From: Pedobacter sp. ASV12
GTDB lineage: Bacteria; Bacteroidota; Bacteroidia; Sphingobacteriales; Sphingobacteriaceae
Length of the DNA stretch: 64,000 bases
Assembly (NCBI RefSeq): GCF_016429155.1
Contig: NZ_JAELUC010000008.1
Location: 1 to 64,000 of the forward strand
Reading direction: 5' to 3'
Positions 52,049-58,880 of this stretch are shown one piece after another. Made by a program: the position numbers and the translations under genes. The notes beneath the pieces are model-generated. The model was not told the DNA's origin. It did no database searches and was given only the letters and a program-made list of their open reading frames with translations. The first letter of the stretch is position 1. Each line of letters starts with the position of its first letter.

Positions 52049-53032
52049 ATGAACAAGATCAAAGCAGGCATAATTGGTGGTGCAGGTTACACAGGTGGCG
52101 AATTGCTGCGTATTTTGGTGAACCATCCACAGGTAGAAATTGCTTTTGTAAACAGCAGCAGCAATGCAGGTAACCTGATTTCGGATGTACATACCGATTT
52201 GTTGGGCGATACCGATTTGAGGTTTACCAACGAAATTTCGCAAAACATCGACGTGTTGTTTTTATGCGTAGGCCATGGCGATGCCAGAAAGTTCTTAGAA
52301 ACCAATTCGATTAACGAGCATGTAAAAATCATCGATCTTTCGCAAGACTTCAGGTTAACCCGTAACTCACAAATCGCAACTCGCAACTTCATTTACGGTT
52401 TGCCGGAATTAAACCGCGAGGCCATCAAAACGGCCAATAATATAGCCAATCCAGGTTGTTTTGCCACATGCATCCAATTGGGCTTGTTGCCTTTGGCGGC
52501 CAAGGGCTTGCTCAACGGCGAAGTGCATATCAACGCCACTACGGGTTCAACCGGTGCCGGACAAAGCTTATCAACTACGTCGCATTTCAGCTGGAGAAAT
52601 AATAACCTTTCGGTTTACAAGGCTTTTGAACACCAGCACCTGAACGAAATTGGCGAAAGCCTGGTGCAGCTACAGCCGTCGTTTGCGGAAGCCATTAACT
52701 TTATTCCGCAGCGTGGCGATTTTACCAGAGGCATTTTAGCCGCGATTTACATTGATAGCGATCTGACTTTGGAGGAGGCGCAACAGCTTTATGAAGACTA
52801 CTACAGCTCGCAGCCGTTTACGCATGTCAGCAAAAAGAACATCGACCTGAAGCAAGTGGTGAATACCAACAAAGCCTTGGTGCATGTAGAGAAGCACGGC
52901 AATAAACTATTCGTTATCAGCATTATTGATAATTTGCTGAAAGGCGCCAGTGGCCAAGCCGTACAAAATATGAATTTGATGTTTGGACTGGAGGAAGCTC
53001 TCGGGTTGAAATTAAAAGCAATAGGATTTTAA
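52049..53032 (+). CDS. argC: N-acetyl(or succinyl)-gamma-glutamyl-phosphate reductase
   Basis: The 327 residues have an N-terminal NAD(P) motif GGAGYTGGELLR (10-21) and the catalytic cysteine in NPGCFAT (about 135-141). It reduces acylglutamyl phosphate to the semialdehyde. If the carbamoyltransferase of this operon uses succinyl intermediates, ArgC would too. It starts two bases after the second GNAT gene. A 14-base tandem repeat starts right after its stop. Confidence 0.95.
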   Translation: MNKIKAGIIGGAGYTGGELLRILVNHPQVEIAFVNSSSNAGNLISDVHTDLLGDTDLRFTNEISQNIDVLFLCVGHGDARKFLETNSINEHVKIIDLSQDFRLTRNSQIATRNFIYGLPELNREAIKTANNIANPGCFATCIQLGLLPLAAKGLLNGEVHINATTGSTGAGQSLSTTSHFSWRNNNLSVYKAFEHQHLNEIGESLVQLQPSFAEAINFIPQRGDFTRGILAAIYIDSDLTLEEAQQLYEDYYSSQPFTHVSKKNIDLKQVVNTNKALVHVEKHGNKLFVISIIDNLLKGASGQAVQNMNLMFGLEEALGLKLKAIGF

Positions 53033-53035
53033 TTG

Positions 53036-53063
53036 AAAGTGAAAAGTCTAAAGTGAAAAGTTG
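53036..53063. repeat. 14-bp purine-rich direct repeat, left flank of the four-helix-bundle gene
   Basis: AAAGTGAAAAGTCT at 53036-53049 is followed at once by AAAGTGAAAAGTTG at 53050-53063 (12 of 14 identical). It fills the gap between argC and the next gene. Confidence 0.8.
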
Positions 53064-53065
53064 AG

Positions 53066-53419
53066 ATGCAGAATTATAAAGATTTATTGGTTTGGGCAAA
53101 AGCACACGAGCTTACCCTTAAGCTATATAAAACTTTAGCAACTTATCCGAAAGAAGAAACTTACAGCCTGGTAAGCCAATTAAAACGAGCTTCAATATCA
53201 ATAGCAACAAATATAGCAGAAGGGACTGGCAGGTTTTCTCAGAAGGATTTGGCTCATTTTTTACAGATGGCTTTAGGATCATGTCACGAAGTAGAATACC
53301 TGCTGTTGTTATCCAAAGACCTTGATTTTATTAATAAAGACATATATTCAACACTAGAAAAGGAAATTAACGAGATAAAAGCAATGCTCATTTCATTAAT
53401 TAAGAAAGTTAGACTTTAA
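53066..53419 (+). CDS. Four-helix-bundle protein (S23/IVP-like, TIGR02436)
   Basis: The 117 residues match the four-helix-bundle family related to proteins encoded in 23S rRNA intervening sequences and to the Avd subunit of diversity-generating retroelements. Family landmarks are the opening YKDLLVWAKAHEL, YPKEETYSLVSQLKRASISI, NIAEGTGR (about 53-60) and ALGSCHEVEYLLLL. Avd is a pentameric nucleic-acid-binding partner of a reverse transcriptase, but no reverse transcriptase is present here. The gene lies between argC and argD in the same direction, flanked by oppositely oriented 14-bp tandem repeats, so it looks like an insertion into the arg operon. Confidence 0.85.
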   Translation: MQNYKDLLVWAKAHELTLKLYKTLATYPKEETYSLVSQLKRASISIATNIAEGTGRFSQKDLAHFLQMALGSCHEVEYLLLLSKDLDFINKDIYSTLEKEINEIKAMLISLIKKVRL

Positions 53420-53447
53420 ACTTTCAACCTTAAACTTTCAACCTTAA
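53420..53447. repeat. 14-bp pyrimidine-rich direct repeat, right flank of the four-helix-bundle gene
   Basis: Two identical copies of ACTTTCAACCTTAA lie end to end, directly after the four-helix-bundle stop and just before argD. On the opposite strand they are purine-rich, resembling the left flank in reverse orientation. Confidence 0.85.
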
Positions 53448-53451
53448 AAAA

Positions 53452-54582
53452 ATGAACTTATTCGACGTATACCCACTTAACGATATAGAAATTGCAAAAG
53501 CGCAAGGCAGCCATGTTTGGGATGCCAATGGGCAACAATATTTGGATTTGTATGGCGGCCATGCCGTTATTTCCATCGGCCATACCCACCCGCATTATGT
53601 TGGTCGCCTGACCGATCAATTGGGCAAGGTTGGTTTTTATTCCAACTCCGTAAAAATTCCTTTGCAGGTACAGCTGGCTGAGAAATTGGGCCAGGTGTCG
53701 GGTAAGCCAGCCTATCAGTTGTTTTTATGCAACTCTGGTGCCGAAGCCAACGAAAATGCTTTAAAACTGGCTTCGTTTTACAACGGACGTAAGAAAGTAA
53801 TCGCTTTCAAAGGCGCTTTCCACGGACGCACCTCGCTGGCCGTAGCCGTTACCGACAACCCCAAAATAGTAGCGCCGGTAAACGAAAACCCTCATGTGAT
53901 TTTCTTGCCGCATAATAACGAAGTGGCCTTAGAAGAAACCTTCAAGGCACAAGGCAATGAAATTGCAGCGGTAATTATCGAAGGCATCCAGGGTGTGGGT
54001 GGCATTAAAGAAGCCTCTAAAAGCTTTTTGCAAAAAATCCGCTCGCTTTGCGACGAATACAACGCTGTTTATATTGCCGATAGCGTTCAATGTGGCTACG
54101 GCCGTACAGGTTTGTTCTATTCGCACGATTATGCAGGCGTAGAAGCTGATGTATACACCATGGCCAAGGGCATGGGCAATGGGTTTCCGGTAGCAGGAAT
54201 TTCGATTGCGCCAAAATTTAAGCCTTGGCATGGCGAGCTGGGCACTACTTTTGGCGGTAACCATTTGGCTTGTGCGGCAGCCTTGGCCGTGCTCGAAATT
54301 ATGGACCAAGATCAGCTCATGAAAAATGCCGAAGAAGTAGGCAATTACCTGATTGCCGAACTCAGAAAATTTGAGCAGGTAAAAGAAGTGCGCGGCCGTG
54401 GACTGATGATTGGCATCGAACTGCCAGAAGAGCTGGCACATGTGAAGAAGGATTTGCTGTTTAAGCATTTCATCTTTACCGGCGAAGCCAAGCCCAACGT
54501 GATCCGCTTGTTGCCGGCCTTGAACTTAACCAAAGCCCAGGCAGATGAATTTTTGACCGCATTTGGTAAACTAGTAAAATAG
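53452..54582 (+). CDS. argD: Acetylornithine (or succinylornithine) aminotransferase
   Basis: The 376 residues are a class III PLP aminotransferase: NSGAEANENALKLA (about 97-110), the Asp of IADSVQCGYGRTG, and the PLP lysine in MAKGMGNGFPV (about 237-247). It makes acylornithine from the semialdehyde with glutamate as donor. It begins four bases after the pyrimidine-rich repeat. Specificity for the acyl group is not evident from the sequence. Confidence 0.94.
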   Translation: MNLFDVYPLNDIEIAKAQGSHVWDANGQQYLDLYGGHAVISIGHTHPHYVGRLTDQLGKVGFYSNSVKIPLQVQLAEKLGQVSGKPAYQLFLCNSGAEANENALKLASFYNGRKKVIAFKGAFHGRTSLAVAVTDNPKIVAPVNENPHVIFLPHNNEVALEETFKAQGNEIAAVIIEGIQGVGGIKEASKSFLQKIRSLCDEYNAVYIADSVQCGYGRTGLFYSHDYAGVEADVYTMAKGMGNGFPVAGISIAPKFKPWHGELGTTFGGNHLACAAALAVLEIMDQDQLMKNAEEVGNYLIAELRKFEQVKEVRGRGLMIGIELPEELAHVKKDLLFKHFIFTGEAKPNVIRLLPALNLTKAQADEFLTAFGKLVK

Positions 54583-54606
54583 ATTTTTTGAAATTTTGAA
54601 GAGGCA

Positions 54607-54633
54607 GTGTAGGGGAAGCCTTTAGGCCTACAC
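54607..54633. repeat. GTGTAGG/CCTACAC hairpin before argF'
   Basis: A 7-pair stem (54607-54613 with 54627-54633) with a 13-base loop lies in the 75-base argD-argF' gap; an inner AGGCCT palindrome is also present. It resembles the hairpins at 15932 and 17578. Confidence 0.55.
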
Positions 54634-54657
54634 CTCAGACCCATTAACCGTATTAAC

Positions 54658-55623
54658 ATGAAACTTTTTTCATCTGTACACGATGTCCCCGACATTAAAC
54701 AGTTTGTAAACGATGCCTTGGCATTAAAAGCCAACCCTTATGCACACCAGTCGCTGGGCAAGAACAAGACTTTAGGTCTGGTTTTCATGAATCCAAGCCT
54801 GCGTACCCGTTTAAGCACGCAAAAAGCGGCCTTAAACCTGGGCATGAATGTGATGGTAATGAACATGGACAAAGAAGGCTGGGCTTTAGAAACGCAAGAC
54901 GGCGTAGTAATGAACGGCACTACCGTAGAACACATTCGCGAAGCCGCTGCCGTAATGGGCATGTATTGCGATATCCTTGGCTTACGTTCTTTCCCTAAGC
55001 TGCACAACCGTGAGGAGGATTACAGCGAAGACTTTTTCAATAAATTTGTAAAGTACTGCGCCGTACCCGTGGTCAGCTTGGAAAGCGCTACGCGCCATCC
55101 CCTGCAAAGTTTTGCCGATTTGATTACCATCCATGAAACTTGGGCCAACAAAGGCACCAAACCAAAAGTGGTGCTGGCCTGGGCGCCCCACGTAAAAGCT
55201 TTGCCACAAGCCGTACCCAACTCGTTTGCCGAGTGGATGTGCAAGGCGCAGCAAGATGGCATGATCGATTTTACCATTGCACAGCCAGAAGGTTATGAGC
55301 TGGCCGCCGACTTTACGCCGGGTGCAAAAATCGAATACGATTTGGAAGAAGCGCTAGCTGGTGCAGACTATGTGTATGTCAAAAACTGGAGCAGCTACAA
55401 AGAATACGGAAAAGTGTTAACTTACCCCGACGGTTGGATGATGAACAACGAAAAGCTCCAAATCACCAATCATGCCAAGGTCATGCACTGCCTGCCGGTT
55501 CGTAGAGATTTGGAACTATCGTCCGAAATTTTGGATGGGCCAAATTCGTTAGTTATTCATGAAGCCGGAAATAGGCTTTGGGCCGCACAAACGGTACTTA
55601 AGGCTATGTTAGAGAAACTGTAA
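54658..55623 (+). CDS. argF': N-acylornithine carbamoyltransferase (ArgF', probably succinylornithine-type)
   Basis: The 321 residues match the Bacteroides/Xanthomonas acyl-ornithine carbamoyltransferases rather than classic OTCase. Motifs are SLRTRLSTQKAALNLGMNV (carbamoyl phosphate site, about 47-65), RHPLQSFADL and HCLPVRRD. At position 90 this protein has Val (MNGTTVEH), where B. fragilis succinylornithine carbamoyltransferase has Pro90 and Xanthomonas acetylornithine carbamoyltransferase has Glu92. In Xanthomonas, changing that Glu to Val gave succinylornithine activity, so a succinyl route is more likely here. Confidence 0.92.
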   Translation: MKLFSSVHDVPDIKQFVNDALALKANPYAHQSLGKNKTLGLVFMNPSLRTRLSTQKAALNLGMNVMVMNMDKEGWALETQDGVVMNGTTVEHIREAAAVMGMYCDILGLRSFPKLHNREEDYSEDFFNKFVKYCAVPVVSLESATRHPLQSFADLITIHETWANKGTKPKVVLAWAPHVKALPQAVPNSFAEWMCKAQQDGMIDFTIAQPEGYELAADFTPGAKIEYDLEEALAGADYVYVKNWSSYKEYGKVLTYPDGWMMNNEKLQITNHAKVMHCLPVRRDLELSSEILDGPNSLVIHEAGNRLWAAQTVLKAMLEKL

Positions 55624-55629
55624 CCGTCA

Positions 55630-55652
55630 TCCCGAGCTTGCGTGCTTCGGGA
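55630..55652. repeat. REP-like hairpin between argF' and argB
   Basis: TCCCGA(GC) pairs with (GC)T-TCGGGA around a six-base loop. The surrounding CGTCATCCCGAGC is the start of a short intergenic repeat that recurs in Bacteroidetes genomes. Confidence 0.6.
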
Positions 55653-55670
55653 GCCGTAAAAAATAAGCAT

Positions 55671-56504
55671 ATGAAAACCCAACTCACCGTCATCAAAATT
55701 GGAGGAAACGTAATCGACAACTCCGAAAATCTACATCAGTTTCTGTTAGATTTTACGGCATTGCCCGGTGCAAAGATTTTGGTACATGGTGGGGGTAAAA
55801 TTGCAACCGAACTCGGCCATTCTTTAGGCATTGAAGCCCAAATGGTTGATGGCCGCCGTATAACCGACATCGAAACCCTGCGGATCGTGACGATGGTTTA
55901 TGCCGGGCTGATCAATAAAAACATGGTGGCGCAGCTACAGGCCAAAAACTGCAATGCCATTGGCTTAAGCGGTGCCGATGGCAACGTAATCAAAGCCACC
56001 AAACGTCCGGTTAAAACCCTAACCCATGGCGCGCCTCCTGGCCCGCAGGCAGGCGCTGTAATCGATTATGGCTATGTGGGCGACCTCCATGAGCATTCTG
56101 TGTCGTCGGCTACTTTAGACAACCTGATTAAGGCCGGCATGGTGCCGGTATTGTGCGCCATTACCCACGATGGACATTCGCAACTGCTCAATACCAATGC
56201 CGATACCATTGCTTCGGCTATAGCCGTGGCCATGTGTGGTTTGTACGAAACCCAATTGGTGTATTGCTTCGAGAAAAAAGGCGTGCTGAAAGACATCCAC
56301 AACGAGGCCTCCGTGGTAAGAGAAATCAAGGCCGAAGCATTTGCTGGCCTCAAAGCCGATGGCACCGTAGCCGGAGGCATGATCCCCAAACTGGAAAATG
56401 CATTCGATGCCATCAAAAAAGGCGTGGGTGCAGTTTTCATTGGCAAAGCCGACGAGCTCCCCGAGTTGGCAACGGGCCTTTTCGGCACCAAAATGTTGCC
56501 ATAA
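55671..56504 (+). CDS. argB: Acetylglutamate (acylglutamate) kinase
   Basis: From MKTQLTVIKIGGNV the product is 277 residues of the amino acid kinase fold. It has the nucleotide-binding KIGGNVID (about 9-16) and VHGGGKI (about 41-47), the substrate region NTNADTIASAIA and the C-terminal GGMIPKL. It phosphorylates N-acylglutamate. There is no C-terminal acetyltransferase domain, so synthase activity must come from another gene. A REP-like hairpin lies in the 47-base gap before it. Confidence 0.94.
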   Translation: MKTQLTVIKIGGNVIDNSENLHQFLLDFTALPGAKILVHGGGKIATELGHSLGIEAQMVDGRRITDIETLRIVTMVYAGLINKNMVAQLQAKNCNAIGLSGADGNVIKATKRPVKTLTHGAPPGPQAGAVIDYGYVGDLHEHSVSSATLDNLIKAGMVPVLCAITHDGHSQLLNTNADTIASAIAVAMCGLYETQLVYCFEKKGVLKDIHNEASVVREIKAEAFAGLKADGTVAGGMIPKLENAFDAIKKGVGAVFIGKADELPELATGLFGTKMLP

Positions 56505-56639
56505 ATTACAGAACTTGTTGCCAAGGGCTTTGGAGATGTTTAAAAATAGCTCCAATAACTTCGCACATCCTGTTTTGCAGCATACCGCTGTAACAACATA
56601 ATTTAAAATTTACTCCAAAACATACTTAATCAAAATGAC

Positions 56640-57449
56640 ATGAAACGAATAGCCATTATCGGAAGTGGAAACATTGGTTTGTCGCTGGCCAAAGGCTTGG
56701 TCAAAGCAAACTTTTTACAAGCAGGAAACATCACCCTAACCCGACGCAATTTAGCGCCGTTGCAGCCCTATCGGGAAGCAGGGTTTCAAACCAGCAGCAA
56801 TAACAACGAAGCGGTTAAAACTGCAGGCATTGTAATCTTGGCTGTGCTGCCCCAACAGTTGAATGCAGTTTTGGATGAAATTAAACCCACAATCGATCCG
56901 GCTAAACATTTGGTTATTTCTGTAATTTCGGGGGTGAGCTGTGCGGCCATCAAAGAAAAGCTCGGTGCCGAGGTGCAAGTGGTCAGGTCTATGCCAAATA
57001 CCGCTATCGCCATTGGCCAATCCATGACCTGCATAGCTAGCGATAATGCTTCGGCCAATAACCTGGCGGAAGTGACGCAGATGTTCGAAACAGTGGGTTC
57101 GGTGGTGAAGATCAACGAAGATTTAATGACTTCGGCCACAGCTTTGTGTGCCTGCGGTATCGCCTTCTTTTTGCGGGCCATCCGGGCGGCATCCCAGGGT
57201 GGCGTAGAGATTGGCTTCCATGCCGACGAAGCCCTGAAAATGGCTGTTCAAACCGCCAAAGGGGCTGCCGATTTGCTTTTATTGCACAAAACCCACCCAG
57301 AATCAGAAATAGATAAAGTAACTTCGCCCAAAGGTTGTACCATTGCCGGCCTCAACGAAATGGAGCATAACGGCTTCAGTTCGTCGTTGATCAAAGGCAT
57401 TAAACTCTCGGCCCTCAAAGCGGGAAATTTGTACACAAAAGAAGGGTAA
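56640..57449 (+). CDS. proC: Pyrroline-5-carboxylate reductase
   Basis: The 269 residues have an N-terminal NAD(P) motif (IGSGNIGLSLAKGL, about 6-19) and the family signature near the C-terminus (VTSPKGCTIAGLNEME). It makes proline from pyrroline-5-carboxylate. Presence inside the arg operon links arginine and proline synthesis, both from glutamate. The 135-base gap before it shows nothing recognisable. Confidence 0.93.
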   Translation: MKRIAIIGSGNIGLSLAKGLVKANFLQAGNITLTRRNLAPLQPYREAGFQTSSNNNEAVKTAGIVILAVLPQQLNAVLDEIKPTIDPAKHLVISVISGVSCAAIKEKLGAEVQVVRSMPNTAIAIGQSMTCIASDNASANNLAEVTQMFETVGSVVKINEDLMTSATALCACGIAFFLRAIRAASQGGVEIGFHADEALKMAVQTAKGAADLLLLHKTHPESEIDKVTSPKGCTIAGLNEMEHNGFSSSLIKGIKLSALKAGNLYTKEG

Positions 57450-57514
57450 AATTTTGATAATCACTAGTTCGTGCTGTCAAATCTTGATGCGCGATACTAG
57501 CTACTCGATACGAT

Positions 57515-58576
57515 ATGATTGAAAAAATACAACAAGAAAGCCTGGATTTATTACGGCAACTGATCCGTATCCAGTCTTTCAGCAAGGAAGAAGACCAAAC
57601 CGCCGATTTGATTGCGCAGTTTTTGGAAGACAAAGGCGTTAAAATCTACAGAAAGCTCAACAATGTTTGGGCTTATAACCAGCATTTCGATCCGGCCAAG
57701 CCCACTTTGCTGCTCAATTCGCATCATGATACCGTAAAGCCTAATTCGGGCTATACCCGCGACCCTTACGATGCCGCCATCGAAGGCGATAAACTTTTTG
57801 GCCTGGGCAGCAACGATGCCGGTGGCTGTTTGGTTTCGCTCATCGGTACTTTTCTTTATTTCTATCCGCAAAGCGATTTGAAATACAACATCTGCTTGGC
57901 GGCCACAGCCGAAGAAGAAATTTCGGGCAACAATGGCTTGGAACTGGTACTGCCAGATTTGGGCAAGCTTGAATTTGGTATTGTTGGCGAACCTACCGAA
58001 ATGAATTTAGCTATTGCCGAACGTGGCTTGCTGGTGCTCGATTGCGTATCGCACGGGAAAGCCGGCCATGCCGCGCGCGAAGAAGGCGAGAATGCCATTT
58101 ATAAAGCACTAAAGGATATCGAATGGTTCAGGAATTATCAGTTTCCCAAAGTTTCGGAAGTATTTGGCCCGTTAAAAATGACCGTAACCATTATCAATGC
58201 CGGCTCGCAGCACAACGTCGTGCCTGCTACCTGTAATTTTACGGTTGATGTACGTGTAACCGATGCCTATACCAACGAAGAAGTATTGGAAATTATCCGC
58301 GCCAATGTTGGGTGCGATGTAACGCCACGCTCCATTCGCTTGAAGCCATCGTCTATTGATAAAGACCACCCTGTAGTAAAAGCAGGCGTGGCTTTGGGGC
58401 GCACCACTTATGGCTCGCCGACTACCTCAGACCAGGCTTTGCTTGATATTCCATCAGTTAAGGTAGGCCCAGGTTTCTCGGGTCGGTCGCACATGGCTGA
58501 CGAGTTTATCTACGTCCGCGAAATTGCCGAAGGCGTTGCAGGCTACATCAACATGCTGAAGCCGGTAGTTCTCTAG
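57515..58576 (+). CDS. argE: Acetylornithine (acylcitrulline) deacetylase, M20 family
   Basis: The 353 residues are an M20 metallopeptidase-type deacylase: metal-binding HHD in LLNSHHDTVKP, bridging Asp in GLGSNDAGG, catalytic and ligand glutamates in ATAEEEISG, and GEPTEM. In organisms with ArgF' this enzyme removes the acyl group from acylcitrulline, which explains why argE occurs here without argJ. It closes the co-directional arg operon; the 3' side leads into a hairpin-rich gap. Confidence 0.92.
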   Translation: MIEKIQQESLDLLRQLIRIQSFSKEEDQTADLIAQFLEDKGVKIYRKLNNVWAYNQHFDPAKPTLLLNSHHDTVKPNSGYTRDPYDAAIEGDKLFGLGSNDAGGCLVSLIGTFLYFYPQSDLKYNICLAATAEEEISGNNGLELVLPDLGKLEFGIVGEPTEMNLAIAERGLLVLDCVSHGKAGHAAREEGENAIYKALKDIEWFRNYQFPKVSEVFGPLKMTVTIINAGSQHNVVPATCNFTVDVRVTDAYTNEEVLEIIRANVGCDVTPRSIRLKPSSIDKDHPVVKAGVALGRTTYGSPTTSDQALLDIPSVKVGPGFSGRSHMADEFIYVREIAEGVAGYINMLKPVVL

Positions 58577-58596
58577 CAACACATCTGTCTCCTTTT

Positions 58597-58614
58597 GGAG
58601 GGGGTAGGGGGAGG
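58597..58614 (+). repeat. G-rich tract with G-quadruplex potential
   Basis: GGAGGGGGTAGGGGGAGG contains four G-runs with one- or two-base loops just after argE. A two-layer quadruplex is possible. It resembles the CTCC(T)nGGAGGGGGTAGGGGGAGG intergenic repeat seen in Bacteroidetes. Confidence 0.55.
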
Positions 58615-58688
58615 AAAAATAACAAACGCCAACAAGAGCTATAATCTAACTCGAGAAAGATACCGGATCAAGTCGGACATAAGCATTT

Positions 58689-58806
58689 GTTGGTGAAGAA
58701 TGAGAACATTTAAACTAAACCGGATTGCAAATCCGGAGCTAATTAGATCGGGATGGCATATCCCGACCAACAATACGCACTGCTGTGGTTGACGTTCTTC
58801 ACCAAC
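58689..58806. repeat. Nested inverted-repeat element
   Basis: The outer arms GTTGGTGAAGAA (58689-58700) and TTCTTCACCAAC (58795-58806) are perfect 12-base inverted repeats. Inside are two hairpins: CCGGATT-GCA-AATCCGG (58720-58736) and TCGGGAT-GGCAT-ATCCCGA (58748-58766). The layout is that of a short non-coding mobile or REP-type element. Confidence 0.75.
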
Positions 58807-58837
58807 GATTTAAATAGAGTGGTAAGAAACCAACAAT

Positions 58838-58876
58838 AAACACAAAGCCCCGGAAATTTTCCGGGGCTTTGTGTTT
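58838..58876. terminator. 39-bp palindromic bidirectional terminator
   Basis: Arms of 19 bases (AAACACAAAGCCCCGGAAA and its complement) surround one T. The GCCCCGG core and flanking A/T tracts make it a good terminator in both directions for argE and the S9 peptidase gene. Confidence 0.88.
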
Positions 58877-58880
58877 ACTA

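Larger units (their letters stand above)
58577..58880. other. Hairpin-rich intergenic region after argE
   Basis: This 304-base gap between convergent genes holds no coding sequence. It carries a G-rich run (58597-58614), a nested inverted-repeat element (58689-58806) and a long palindromic terminator (58838-58876), all listed separately. Confidence 0.75.

Noticed and set aside
53066-53419. Four-helix-bundle gene as part of a diversity-generating retroelement
   Set aside because: No reverse transcriptase, template repeat or variable repeat was seen in the neighbourhood, only relationship at family level.
53420-53447. Two 14-bp repeats as a minimal CRISPR
   Set aside because: No spacers; the copies are directly adjacent.
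53929-54468. Minus-strand ORF of 179 codons
   Set aside because: Antisense to argD, with no family resemblance.
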